From assembly GCA_004352715.1 (NCBI GenBank), contig SCFE01000036.1:1238561-1302560 (forward strand): a stretch of 64,000 nucleotides of DNA, in the 5' to 3' direction. Made by a program: the position numbers and the translations under genes. The notes beneath the pieces were generated by a model, which had not been told where the DNA came from, made no database searches, and saw nothing but the letters and a program-made list of their open reading frames with translations. Source of the stretch: Hofstenia miamia. Lineage: Eukaryota > Xenacoelomorpha > Acoela. This document shows positions 44,898-57,515 of the stretch, piece after piece (position 1 is the first letter of the stretch; each line of letters opens with the position of its first letter).

Positions 44898-45779
44898 GAA
44901 AATAGGAAAAAAGGTAAAAAACTAGCTATAGATATAAAAAGTATGATACTGGTAGTTAAGCAGTTACCACCTTGTGCAATTATTCAATTCTTCCATGCTT
45001 TTATCATGAGCCACCTTAATTATGCAAACATTTTATTTACTGATCTTAAGTAAGTGGTTTATAGAAAACTTCACATTCAATTAAAATGGGGACTGAATAT
45101 CTCAGCAAAAAATTAATCGAAAACCAAACATTACATTTCTAGGTGAATTTACTTTCCAAAACAACTCGTCATTTTGAATACCCTGCTAACATTTTTCAAA
45201 CTAGTAAAAAATCTACCGCCTTATAATTCAATTAAATTCCCGGGATTTGCGCATAAACAGAATTCAAGATCTAAAATTTTTACATGTGTTAAGTATAAGA
45301 AAAAAGTTTTGANNNNNNNNNNNNNNNNNNNNNNNNNNNNNNNNNNNNNNNNNNNNNNNNNNNNNNNNNNNNNNNNNNNNNNNNNNNNNNNNNNNNNNNN
45401 NNNNNNNNNNNAGAAAAAAGTTTTGGGGAAATCTTTCATTAATGTCGCAATTCGAACCTGGAATTCACTACCTAAAGAAATTAAAAGCATTGAAAAATTG
45501 AAACCTTTTAAAAAGCGTTTAAAAATCTTCCTTATGCAAAAATATATTTCAGGTACATCATGGTTAGGATTTAAATTTTACAACAATGACTATACGATAA
45601 CCCGTCATTAAAATAGCAATATAAACTAATTCATCCATAGCCTGTAAGAATTGTTACTTTTTGTAATGTATGTTGATTTGTAGATTGGTTATTTTTTTGT
45701 ATTTTATGACGCTATTCAGATAAATTATCAGTTATTGAATTGCAAACTTTTATATGAATATAGAGTCTCTTATCTTATC
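44898..45779 (+). mobile_element. 5'-truncated LINE with target duplication
   Basis: TTATTAG at 44891-44897 and 45780-45786 flanks the insert as a 7-bp target duplication. The homologous right-arm site near 55590 is empty. The coding part reads 'CAIIQFFHAFIMSHLNYANIL' and, after the gap, 'NVAIRTWNSLPKEI' followed by a Lys-rich 'LKPFKKRLKIFL', the usual C-terminus of a CR1/L2/Jockey RT. The frame ends at TAA 45609. The 3' end is a TCTTA repeat. RT catalytic motifs are missing because of truncation. Confidence 0.85.
45313..45411. other. assembly gap (99 N)
   Basis: Both sides of the gap carry 'agaaaaaagttttg', so the true gap may be zero or negative in length (overlapping ends). Confidence 1.
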
Positions 45780-46259
45780 TTATTAGTACTTCCAATCTCT
45801 TGCGTGTTGAGATGATTATTCAATAAACAAATCTTTTAAAGTGAAAACGTCTTTAATGAGAAACAAAAACCAATATATGACTATGATGTATAAACTAGAA
45901 CAAAGAAATTTTGTTAACATCACCACTATTTTAAAAATTAATTCTATTTTACTAATTATTTATTGTAAATTTTTTGGTAAATTTATTTTTTCAAGTTAAT
46001 TATTTTGTTAATTTATGTTTGCAATATTTTTATGAAATCAACGTTACAAATAAATCTAAGTTATAAATTACCAATCTTGGTTACAAATAAACTACAATAA
46101 TTAAAACTTGGTTACCGATCAACATTACTCATAATCAATTTAAGGTAAGTGTATTTATATTTGGACATATTGAAGTAAACTTATTAAAATACAGATCTTC
46201 AGCATAAAAATAGAACAGGTTTATTGAACGTCCTGTAGACGAAGCTATGAAGAGAGTAG

Positions 46260-47924
46260 AGGAGATGAATCTACAAGCAGAAGACTTTGTCCAACTGTTT
46301 TGTTGAACCAACTGTGCCAACGACACAAGCACTATTTGCCATTTGAATTGCAACACTGATTCTTTGCATAAGGAATTCCTGAGAATAAGCCTGCTTGGTG
46401 CCTGCATGGATATGAGCTGCAAGAGTTTTGAGAAATTCAAATGATTCAGATCCTCAATTGCCTTGAACTTTAAAGGCTATAGGTTGAAAGTCGTACCCAG
46501 CATCAATTAGTTGTCGGTATTTATTAATCTTTGTTTGCTCAGCATCTTCTGTAGCCTTAAAGGGAGCATTATTGTTGACTCTACTTGGGGCCAGAGCCAT
46601 GACTGCAGTTACATCCCAAAGAAGAACTCGACCTCGCTTCCACGGAACCAATGTCATTCTGTCAGGACGTTTGCTGTTTAAACGTGACAAACCAGGTGGT
46701 TCTAATACAAAGGGCACATCAGCAGAATTGAGAGCTCAGTTAATAATGTCATTAAGTGTGTTCTGGCGAGAAAAGCAACCTGCACTCTTTTTGCACAAAA
46801 GTCCATGCCTCCCATCAGAAACAACCAATGAGCCACAAATGCAAGTGTGAGGTTAAGAAAATTTACAACCAAGTCTCTGTGCAATAGCAACCCTGAGGCT
46901 TATGTTAGTCATTTTAAGACCTAGATTCAAAGAAGGGTAAGCACTTAACCATGCACAAGCAATTTTTCCTTGATCAGCTGAAAGGAGGTTCTCTTGNCAA
47001 GCAGAAGACTTTGTCCAACTGTTTTGTTGAACCAACTGTGCCAACGACACAAGCACTATTTGCCATTTGAATTGCAACACTGATTCTTTGCATAAGGAAT
47101 TCCTGAGAATAAGCCTGCTTGGTGCCTGCATGGATATGAGCTGCAAGAGTTTTGAGAAATTCAAATGATTCAGATCCTCAATTGCCTTGAACTTTAAAGG
47201 CTATAGGTTGAAAGTCGTACCCAGCATCAATTAGTTGTCGGTATTTATTAATCTTTGTTTGCTCAGCATCTTCTGTAGCCTTAAAGGGAGCATTATTGTT
47301 GACTCTACTTGGGGCCAGAGCCATGACTGCAGTTACATCCCAAAGAAGAACTCGACCTCGCTTCCACGGAACCAATGTCATTCTGTCAGGACGTTTGCTG
47401 TTTAAACGTGACAAACCAGGTGGTTCTAATACAAAGGGCACATCAGCAGAATTGAGAGCTCAGTTAATAATGTCATTAAGTGTGTTCTGGCGAGAAAAGC
47501 AACCTGCACTCTTTTTGCACAAAAGTCCATGCCTCCCATCAGAAACAACCAATGAGCCACAAATGCAAGTGTGAGGTTAAGAAAATTTACAACCAAGTCT
47601 CTGTGCAATAGCAACCCTGAGGCTTATGTTAGTCATTTTAAGACCTAGATTCAAAGAAGGGTAAGCACTTAACCATGCACAAGCAATTTTTCCTTGATCA
47701 GCTGAAAGGAGGTTCTCTTGTTCATCAAAAGTGTCACTGAGACGACGAAGCTCTGCAGCATAAACAACCTTCATCCAGCTTTTTTGTTCAATGGGTTGCT
47801 TGGGTGGGTAAGAAACCAAACTTTGCCCATTCCAAATACTAACAGCTGCCTCATCTGGACTAGTCAGTAGAAGGTATTTTAGTCTGTCTTCACTTATCGA
47901 ATTTTTNAACCATCCTTGACTCAA
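46260..47924 (-). pseudogene. RLE-type non-LTR retrotransposon C-terminus (zinc finger + PD-(D/E)XK nuclease)
   Basis: Read from 47924 downward: an upstream region ('AYPSLNLGLKMTNISLRVAI', 'AQRLGC'), then '[20 protein letters not shown]', a CX1C...HX4C zinc finger with the usual GRHGL--C-KS form. 'LNDIIN', 'VPFVLEPPGLSR', 'KRPDRMTLVPWKRGRVLLWD' and 'LAPS' follow. The RPD...D pair, 15 residues apart, fits a restriction-like endonuclease, as in R2-type LINEs. 'FLMQRISVAIQMANSACVVG' closes the conserved tail. The RT proper is not in the window. A stop follows 'KVQGN', and assembly duplication (46273-46996 = 46998-47720) breaks the frame. Similar proteins are common in marine invertebrates; assignment to RLE LINEs is my inference. 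Confidence 0.65.
46273..47720. other. assembly duplication around N at 46997
   Basis: 46273-46996 and 46998-47720 are copies of the same ~723 bp with no differences that I noticed, separated by one N. Count this once. Confidence 0.85.
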
Positions 47925-49655
47925 TCTTTGTAAAAACTGAATAATGCATTACATTTTGCAACTTTCAAAAATAATATCAATATTTAATTAAAAACACAAA
48001 TGTATAGACTTTAAACAAACACTGCAAACATCAAATGAAATAATTTTGATTTTCCGTCATTTCTTCATTCTATGTAAATATCCAGCTTGATATAAAGTCT
48101 ACCAGTACCAGTGAATTCTATTATTTGACCTTGCTCTCTACAAAGCTTTAAATTTATTCTATCTATCTTTTCATAAAATCCTGGCATATTTCCATAATTA
48201 AACAACATTAGAATGATATTTGTTATTGAAATTATAACAAGATTTATGTTGCCAAATAAATTCCTGCACAATTCCTGTAAAAATTGAAGAATGTTTTTGA
48301 TTCACTTGAGAGTTTTGCTGTTCTTTCATTAAATATATAATTCCATCACCAAAAATTGTCTGTGAACTTTCCTTTTTATAATGAATGGTTGGCATACCAA
48401 TAGGTTTTTGTTGTACACAAGATGTAATTATAGTAATGATGAAATGTTATAACACATATTGCTAGAGAGGTGTTATAACCTCTAAGAGACATTAGCATTA
48501 ATTGAANGTAGAAGGTATTTTAGTCTGTCTTCACTTATCGAATTTTTTGGTTCTTGATCTTCACTTGAACCAAACAAAATAGAAATGCCATGGTTAGCTT
48601 TACTAAGAGATTTGAATAATAGCATTTGACCAAAATCAAATTACTGTTAAAAAGTATCAAGAACTTTTAATCATTGAAAGATAATGAATTTATCAATATT
48701 TTGATTTTTGATTTTATCAATATTTTGATTATTGATTTTATCAATATGTGTTCTCTCCCAACATCAAATTAGTTGCTACCCATTGTGAAGGAGTTGGTGT
48801 TTTTAATGATATGAAAGATGAATTTCTTTTTTATAGTTTTTGTTATATTTTTTCATTTGTAATTTAGTTTCTTTACACATTGCATTGATAATATATATAG
48901 TGTTTTCATTTGCAAATCAAGTGTCTCTAGGAAATTTTTTATTGATGTTAGTAATATTTAACATGTAAAGCGATCAATTTCCAACTAAAAATTTGTTTAG
49001 TCATATAATATTCACTATAGAAATGTAAAAATAACTTACCTGCAGTGGAGAAATTCAACCATCCTTGACTCAATCTTTGTAAAAACTGAATAATGCATTA
49101 CATTTTGCAACTTTCAAAAATAATATCAATATTTAATTAAAAACACAAATGTATAGACTTTAAACAAACACTGCAAACATCAAATGAAATAATTTTGATT
49201 TTCCGTCATTTCTTCATTCTATGTAAATATCCAGCTTGATATAAAGTCTACCAGTACCAGTGAATTCTATTATTTGACCTTGCTCTCTACAAAGCTTTAA
49301 ATTTATTCTATCTATCTTTTCATAAAATCCTGGCATATTTCCATAATTAAACAACATTAGAATGATATTTGTTATTGAAATTATAACAAGATTTATGTTG
49401 CCAAATAAATTCCTGCACAATTCCTGTAAAAATTGAAGAATGTTTTTGATTCACTTGAGAGTTTTGCTGTTCTTTCATTAAATATATAATTCCATCACCA
49501 AAAATTGTCTGTGAACTTTCCTTTTTATAATGAATGGTTGGCATACCAATAGGTTTTTGTTGTACACAAGATGTAATTATAGTAATGATGAAATGTTATA
49601 ACACATATTGCTAGAGAGGTGTTATAACCTCTAAGAGACATTAGCATTAATTGAA
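47866..49655. other. assembly duplication around Ns at 47907 and 48507
   Basis: 47908-48506 repeats 49057-49655 (599 bp), and 47866-47906 repeats 48508-48547, each at a single N. The simplest order is ...47906 joined to 48548...: the 47908-48506 block is an extra copy placed between two overlapping ends. Confidence 0.85.
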
Positions 49656-50025
49656 AGCATAAACTATTTTTGATTCCCATTTCCCCCACATGGAGAAGTT
49701 ATTCAAATAACTAGTCATTGATCATTGCTATAAAAATATATCTATGTGTATGTTATAGAATATTTTAATGAATTGAACAAACATTAAATAATTTTGTTGG
49801 TTGTATAAATGACATGGAAAAAGCTAATTTCACATTTCAAACATAAAACACATTGTTCTAGTTAACACAAGGGAATTTTTCAACATTTCTGCATGCTAAT
49901 GAGCTTTGTTAAACCTTTGCATATATTTCTAAGAAACAAAATGTTCATCTAATGCATCAATGCATAGCTCTAAGGTAAAATAGATATATGGATGGTTGTA
50001 ATTGGCATTACACCAGTCAATGTCT

Positions 50026-51559
50026 AAAAAGAGCCAACATTACACCAATTTTTAAAAAAGGCAACCCTAGGGACTGCAGAAATTATATGCCCATCTCAAT
50101 TACCAACCCAGTCTAAAAAATTTTTGAGAGGATCTTATGCAAACAAATTAATTCTTATTTAAATGAAAATAAAATTCTCTCAAATAAGCAATTTGATTTC
50201 AGGCAAGGTTTCAACACTGTTGATGCACTGTTAGAACTTACTGAAAAGACACGTTTTTTCCTTAACAAAAAAATTACTAGTAGCATTGCCATATTAGATC
50301 TTAGCAAGGCTTTTGATAGTATAGATTTTATCATCCTTGACAAGAAACTAAAAAGCTATGGGTTTAGTACATCTTCACGAAAATTTTTAAACAGTTTTCT
50401 CAATGCATCACAACAAATAAAGGAGTTCCACAGGGCACTGTATTAGGCCTTATACTCTTCAACTTATATGTAAATGATTTATCCATGCACATTACCCATT
50501 CAGAGCTGATTCAGTATGCTGATGACATATGCGTCATTAATAGAAATAGCAGTCCAATTATTGCAACAAAAGAATTACAAGAAAGCATAAAAAATATTTT
50601 CAAATTCTTTCAGCAGAACAAATTGACAATTAACAAGGGTAAAACACAGTTCATTATTTTTAGGCCATATGATGCTGAAGAGCTTGCTAAGAACATCTGT
50701 CTTGACATTTCTGACGACAATCCACCATTACACAACAATGACACTGTCAAATATCTGGGCATTAAACTGGACAGAAAACTCAGTTTCAAAGTGTTTGTAA
50801 ACAATAAAGTCCTTAAGATGGCGTCAGGCATAAAGTACCTAAAACAAATTAAAAAAATTATACAGAGTAAAGCAATAATTAATGCATTTGTTACTAACCA
50901 CTATGCATATGCTTGTGTACTTTTAAGTAGAATTAATGTTGCTGAGCTACAGCATAAGAGTAGGATCTTTAACTGGTCAATTTGTACTATGCTTAGCATA
51001 AACAGACGGCAAGCTAGTACAAAAGTACCAAAATTAGAGATGCTTACACCAAGATCAATAACAAAGTACAACATCCTGGTGCTTATGATTAAAGAAATCA
51101 AAATCAGCCATAAACTGCTAAATGAACAATTTGTAAAATATAATCACTGTGCTAATAAATGCATAAATAATATATTACCAACTAACAATTATTGGAACAA
51201 TTCTTTCACCACAAATTCTTGCAAACTTTGGAACAAATTACCAATCAGCATTAGACAGGAAAGAAACCTTAAAAAATTTAAAAAATTATTAAAGAGTAAT
51301 CTATTAGCAGAGCAAAATAAAAAGTTCATTTAGAATCTGTAGCAACAAATCAAATATATTCTATCTTTTTTAATTGTGTGATTGCATTGATGTTTTTAAT
51401 TGTATTTTTAGTGTATTTTTAGTGTTTTAATTTTAATTGTCTAGCTTAGTTTGTAGTGCATGTGTATATTTAGGTGTTTGTATATATATTGTAAATATGT
51501 ATTATACTTATTTGTACATATGCAAATTGTGCAAACAAATAAAGCTATTGAAGAAAAAA
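50026..51559 (+). mobile_element. 5'-truncated LINE (CR1/L2-like) with poly-A end
   Basis: Begins inside the RT fingers and ends with AATAAA followed by an A-rich run (51538-51559). AATGTCT at 50019-50025 and AATTTCT at 51560-51566 fit a target duplication. The right arm at about 53450-53475 keeps the unoccupied site ('ccagtcaatttctgac' in reverse complement). The RT is largely readable (next entry). Confidence 0.85.
50030..51333 (+). pseudogene. LINE reverse transcriptase, one frameshift, catalytic YADD intact
   Basis: Frame 1: 'ANITPIFKKGNPRDC', 'NYMPISITNPV', a stop, 'KIFERILCKQI', 'TSSIAILDLSKAFDSID' (the first catalytic Asp). A frame break and deletion near 50400 remove most of the GVPQG block ('GVPQGTVLGLIL' survives in another frame at 50421-50460). 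The long frame 50485-51333 carries 'ELIQYADDICVI' (catalytic Asp pair), 'VKYLGIKLDRKLSF', 'KMASGIKYLKQIKK', 'CKLWNKLPISIR' and a Lys-rich end. The endonuclease is lost by truncation. This is the best preserved RT in the window and the same clade as the copy at 58.2-60.9 kb. Confidence 0.88.
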
Positions 51560-51660
51560 AATTTCTGCTTTGTTGGTTTGAATCCAGCCCATCCAAAGCA
51601 TTCCATATTTTTCATGGTTTTAGCTAAAAATTGATAATTTATGTAAAATATATGCAAGGA

Positions 51661-53334
51661 GAAAAATAAATCTGACAAGGAATATGTATTTGCACTTTCT
51701 AAAATAAATTTACAGACTAAATTTCAACACAATACTTAGCTTACAACTGAAATATTTCAAAAGTTTATCTGGAATCAACAAACTTTAAGTCCAATTAACA
51801 TTTTAAACTGTACACCAGCTTGATGTGCATATCATTTCAATTTCAGTTTTACAAAATAATTTTTATCACAGGCCCATGCTTTGTATGAGTTGGATACACA
51901 CTGCAAATTGTAAACTGCTCACCAATGGACAGCTCATAAAGAGATGTGTATTGTACATAACAAGGTTCTTCTGAAACTGAATTAAGTTCACTGACTATTA
52001 CAGAACATGATAATTTCTTGTGAATCAATACATTACATGCAAAGGGTTACACATCATTTTTTCAATTACACTACTATTTTTTCATTGCAAATATTCCATT
52101 TGCTTTGCAAATATCCAAATACATAAAATGAGAAATTTTTCATTAAAATTGACATTACAAGTGTAATATATGATAAAAGCAAACTAGCCTTTGGAAAAAG
52201 TAAAACATGGGTTATGCATAAAAACAAGTTAACATTACAGACATGTGATATATAGACTTACATGATAAAGGCAATTTTGCTTTTCTGAAAAATTATACAT
52301 GTGATGTCACTAGTAGGATTTATACATATACATGCTGCTTTCATTAATAATATATTTAATGATGTTGATCACACACAAGTTCTATATAATTTGTAATAAT
52401 GTAACCCCTTCTGCTAAATATGAATCTTCATAACATCCCTGCTATGTGTTATAAAGCATTGAAATATCTGAAATACAAAGAGAATTCCACATTTCAATGC
52501 ATAAAAATGACTTACCATAGCAAATAAGAAGACATCCTCCACAATTAAAATTCCCACAAAGATTGATTATTGCATTAAAAGCACACTGTTCTAATTAAAA
52601 CTACAGAATTTTCAGGTTTCTGTCTGCTAATGAGCCTGTTAAAATTATACATATATTTCTAAGATTGAAGTAAATTAAACACAGTATAGTTATAAAATGA
52701 TATTACACCTGCCAATGTTTTGGCGTAAAATACAAGCATGTAAAAATACATCTGACAAGGAAAATGTTTTACACCCTTCAAAATAAAATGCATGCTAAAT
52801 TTTATATAATATTATGTATTTTAATGATTCTTGTATTTTTCTTAAGGCAAATATGCCTCCACATTTTTAAAATATCAATAAATTTGCATACAAAGCAACT
52901 AATTTATTAACAATACTTAATAAACTTTTTGCAAATAGGCTAATTTGTTAAGATGTTTATTTTAAACTTATATAAACTATGCATATACATGACCAAATAT
53001 TCCTCCAAATACCATGATACGTCATAGACTTGACTGGATTCAATACAATCACCCATTAATGATGAGATATAATGTCAGTATACATTATTCATTAAGATTG
53101 GTACCATACATAGCAAATCCTCCAATACACACACATGTAAATTCTAAAATTATTCATAGTTTGATTATGTGATGTGTGATTAACCCATTCTATAACCACG
53201 CCCACATTATTTATGAATTAACAACTGGTTATGACTAATCAATTAGCACCTGTCAATCAATCTTAACAAATGTGATGAATGCATTTTTTATGGAATATCT
53301 CACAAAAAATTTGCTTTGCAATTTCAAAAAAAGT
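51661..53334. repeat. spacer of the inverted duplication; diverged repeats
   Basis: CpG-poor DNA. 52020-52300 resembles 44200-44500 in the same orientation (shared 'atatccaaatac', 'acatgataaaggcaattttg'). 52690-52790 resembles 51650-51720 ('tctgacaaggaa'). So the spacer also contains older copies of the same repeat family. No genes. Confidence 0.5.
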
Positions 53335-53694
53335 GTTCATCAGATTTATTTTTCTCCTTGCATATATTTTACATAAATTATCAATTTTTTAGCTAAAGCC
53401 ATGAAAAATAAGGAATACTTTGGATGGGCTGGATTCAAACCAACAAAGCCATGTCAGAAATTGACTGGTGTAATGCCAATTACAACCATCCATATTTCTA
53501 ATTTACTTTAAAGCTATGCATTGATGTATTAGCATGCAGAAATGTTGAAAATTCCCTTGTGTTAACTAGAACAATGTGTTTTTATGTTTGAAATGTGAAA
53601 TTATCTTTTTCCATGTCATTTATACAACCAAAAAAATTATTTAATGCTTGTTCAATTCATTAAAATATTCTAGAACATAAACATATATATATAT

Positions 53695-53704
53695 NNNNNN
53701 NNNN
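53695..53704. other. assembly gap (10 N)
   Basis: A short N run within the right arm, after a (TA)n stretch. Confidence 1.
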
Positions 53705-55649
53705 GACTAGTTATTCAAACACCTTCTCCATGTGGGGGGAAATGGGAATCAAAAATAGTTTATGCTTTCAATTAATGCTAATGTCTCTTAGAGGGTATAA
53801 CACCTCTCTAGTAATATGTGTTATAACATTTCATCATTACTATAATTACATCTTGTGTACATGCATAACACATAGTGAGAATATTAGCATAGCATGGTTA
53901 ATCAAAACTTCAATAGAAATTGGAGATATAATCATACCATCATACAACATAGAGATATTGATTAATTTTCATGTTATAGGTCTTAGTGATCAGATTAACA
54001 ATGCATTTCATACTAATAATTAAATTTATAACACATAGCAGGGCTTTCTATTGTGTCAATCATTCACCATGAAAAAAATGAAATATATGCCATTATTAAA
54101 TGCATAATGCCTTGTAGGGTTAAATCAATTACAATGCTAGATCAGATATATTTGAGCCGCAATGAAAGAGATATAAATTTAATAATAATTAGGGAATGTG
54201 GGTGTGCATCTGATCATTATATCTAGTAACACATTAATAATTTTCTAAAACAAAAAAAACCTATTGGCATGCTAACCATTCATTGTAAAAAAGAAAGTTC
54301 ACAGAACATTTTTAGCAATTGAATTATATATTTAATGAAAAAACAGCAAAATTCCCAAGTGAAACAAAAACATTGTTCAATTTTTACAGAGATTTTGCAG
54401 TAATTTATTTGGAAACATAAATCTTGTTATAATTTCACTAACAAATATCATACTAACATTGTTTAATTATGGAATCATGCTAGGATTTTATGGAAAGATA
54501 TATCCAAACACAACAACCAATGCTAGCTATGAACGTGACATATGTGCTGGAAATCATGTTTTAATGGTAGAAATCAATATTGTAGAACCTCAATTTGTTG
54601 GATGCATGTGATTACCCTTATTGGATAAATGTTCTTGATGCTGAGATATACTGTAAAACCAAGCACCACCCTAATTATTCCTCATGAGAATTGAAATCCA
54701 ATGTATAAACCTGCATCATAATCATATACTGATAGAATAAATGTAAAGCTTTGTAGTGAGAAAGGTCAAATAATAGAATTCACTGGTACTGGTAGACTGT
54801 ATATCATGCTGGATATTTACATAGAATGAAGAAATGACGGAAAATCAAAATTATTTCATTTGATGTATGCAATGTTTGTGTAAAGTCTATGCATTTGTGT
54901 TTTTAATTAAATATTGATATTATTTTTGAAAGTTGCAAAATGTAATGCATTATTCAGTTTTTACAAAGATTGAGTCAAGGATGGTTGAATTTCTCCACTG
55001 CAGGTAAGTTATTTTTACATTTCAATAGTGAATATTATATGACTAAACAAATTTTTAGTTGGAAATTGATTGCTTTACATGTTAAATTTTACTAACATCA
55101 ATAAAAATTTCCTAGAGACACTTGATTTGCAAATGAAAACACTATATATATTATCAATGCAATGTGTAAAGAAACTAAATTACAAATGAAAAAATATAAC
55201 AAAAACTGTAAAAAAGAATTTCTTCTTTCATATCATTAAAAACACCAACTCCTTCACAATGGGTAGCAACTAATTTGATGTTTGGAGAGAACAAATATTG
55301 ACATTATCAGTGATAAATTCATTATCTTTCAATGATTAAAAGGACCTGATACTTTTTAACAGTAATTTGATTTTGGACAAATGCTATAATTCAAATCTCT
55401 TAGTAAAGAAATGAATTGCAAAAATAAATTAACTGAATAATTAACTTTAAAAAATATATTTACCTAAAAATTTTTTGTTCTAGTTTACTCATCATAGTCA
55501 TACATGGTTTCTGTTTTTCATTAAAGACATTTTCACTTTAAAAGATTTGTTTATTGAATAATCATCTTGACATGCAAGAGATTGAACGTGCTATAATGGT
55601 TTTTGGTGCAGGAAATTCAATGGATTTTTCATTTTAAATGTTAAAAGAT

Positions 55650-56735
55650 CAAATTACCATGCATCTGTATTTTTGTGTGTGAATAATACAGTATTAACTA
55701 ACTTTGTTTACCTATTTACAAACACTTACATGTTTAGAAAGACTAATTCAACATGAAAGGACAAGTGATTTTGAATGGGCAAATTAATGCATTACTATTA
55801 TGGATACATCAGATTACTTTAATGACATTTGATTCTCAAAATTCTTAGTGACCTGCCTTCTAATTACCATGTGTCTGTATTTTTGTGTGTGATTAATACA
55901 CTATTAACTAACTTTGTTTACCAATTTACATACATTTACATGATTAGAATGGTGAATGCATCATGGAGTTTAGAAATTTTACAATTGGAAATCACATCTA
56001 ACAATTGAAAAATCATCATCAGCTATGAATAATGAATGTGTCATCATATTTACATATTAAAGTTACAAAAGTAGAAAACCCCAGAAATGTATGCAGCCAT
56101 GCAAAGTCATAAACCAAATAAAGTGAAAAAATGTGCAAAATTGATAAAACATTTAACATGCAGTTGGTTGTTTATCAATCATGACAACTTGTTTGAAATC
56201 TAGCATGTTTTGTGAAATGCTTACAACAACATTTACTATATGAAAGAACTATTCAATTGTTGGATGACAAAATATACATTATTACAGTATGTCAATCAAA
56301 GGAAAATTTTGACTGTCTCCCTCATCATATCCAAAAGCATTCAACTTTGATGAAAGCAATTTTCATAACATTGGCTTTACAGAAGGCAACCTTACAAATG
56401 AATAAATGATTACTCTTATCAAATCTCTATATTTGTCATGAAAAAAGAAACAGTGTTTTGGGTGCACAAGTAATTTTGGATAGGTGAATTAATGCAGTAC
56501 CATTATGGATACATCAGCTTACTTAAATAAAGTTTCTTTCTCAAAATTCTTAGTGACTTGTCTTCTAAATACCATGTGTATGTAATTTTTGTGTGTGAAT
56601 AATCCACTATTAACTAACATTTTTTAAACATTTACAAACATTTTACACACTTAGAATGGTTGATTCAACATGGAAGCACAAGTAATTTGGAACAATGAAT
56701 TAATGCATTGCTATTATGGATACATCAGCTTACAA
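55650..56735. repeat. three tandem-dispersed copies of a ~90-150 bp unit
   Basis: Copies at 55655-55810, 55863-55945 and 56560-56730 share 'ctgtatttttgtgtgtga', 'ctattaactaac' and 'acatttaca'. The first and third also share 'aattaatgcat' and 'ctattatggatacatcag'. The left arm has only one copy (44685-44840), so this amplified within the right arm. Confidence 0.65.
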
Positions 56736-57515
56736 TGTAGTGAATAATCTGGATAACAAGTTTGGGCATCATGATTTCCCATGTCAAATACAACCTCTGT
56801 GTAAATTTGCTAGATGTGGTGAAGTTCTGCACAACAACTTTGTCTGCACAAAAAACAGCTCATATACAATATGTTTTGTTTCACATGTGTGTAATGCTTA
56901 AGCATGGCAAATACTTATTCCATTTTGTATTTTGGTGAGAATGAAATTGCTTTTGTCATGTATATCAGACATTTCAATTTTTTACTGATTTATCAATTGT
57001 ATATTTCATGTGCTTATTAAGTTTGGCAGATATTTCTGTCTTATTTTTGAAAATGTATGTCTATTTCATGTGATTATGGTTTTTAAGTTTAGCCAAATAT
57101 TTCTCCACTTTGTATTTGGATGTTACCAGAAAACGAGTTTCATGTCTATCAATTATTTTCCTTGTTGCATTATTAAACATTGTTACAACAAACATATCTT
57201 AAGAACTTCAACATATGGAGTCATTGTGTAATGTATGCTTTTACATTTAGTACAATTTACACACAATTGCTAAAGAAATTGGTCTTTTTTACTTCTTGCA
57301 TATTTGATCAATATTAATATGCTTAGAAACATGTTCTAATGCAAATGACACACCATTTTTTGGATTTTGAATCTATGAATTATTTTCATTGAAGCATAGT
57401 GTTGCATGTTTAAACATTGTTACAACAAATGCACCTTAAGTGAAATATCAGTTTGCCTAATTTCTAAAAATCAAAAATTCCTGTGTACTTGTGTCCATCC
57501 CTTATTACTTGCATG

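Larger units (their letters stand above)
46028..48597 (-). mobile_element. LINE with restriction-like endonuclease, inflated by assembly duplicates
   Basis: This interval is missing from the right arm, where 'gttaatttatttttgcaat' runs straight into 'ttactaagagatttgaa' (reverse complement of about 55400-55440). It contains the RLE-type coding remnant at 46260-47924. Two internal duplicated segments next to single Ns make it look longer than it is. Confidence 0.6.
43793..51660 (+). repeat. left arm of a large inverted duplication
   Basis: Blocks of this arm recur as reverse complement on the right: 43793-43822 and 43931-44890 with 55590-57515; 45787-46025 with 55435-55575; 48600-49057 with 55000-55430; 49057-49655 with about 53765-55000; 49655-50018 with 53470-53765; and 51567-51660 with about 53335-53455. 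Between these blocks the left arm holds four insertions that the right arm lacks. I judge similarity by eye at roughly 80-90%. Confidence 0.8.
53335..57515 (-). repeat. right arm of the large inverted duplication (empty sites preserved)
   Basis: Reverse-complement partner of 43793-51660 (blocks listed there). It lacks the four left-arm insertions. It has one of its own (about 53862-54258, between 'catcttgtgtac' and 'ctattggcatg') and extra local copies at 55.6-56.7 kb. CpG sites of the left arm are nearly all TG or CA here. Confidence 0.8.

Noticed and set aside
46135-47614. Plus-strand frames over the RLE LINE (e.g. 46572-46850)
   Set aside because: Shadows of the minus-strand coding sequence, which alone shows the conserved zinc finger and nuclease.
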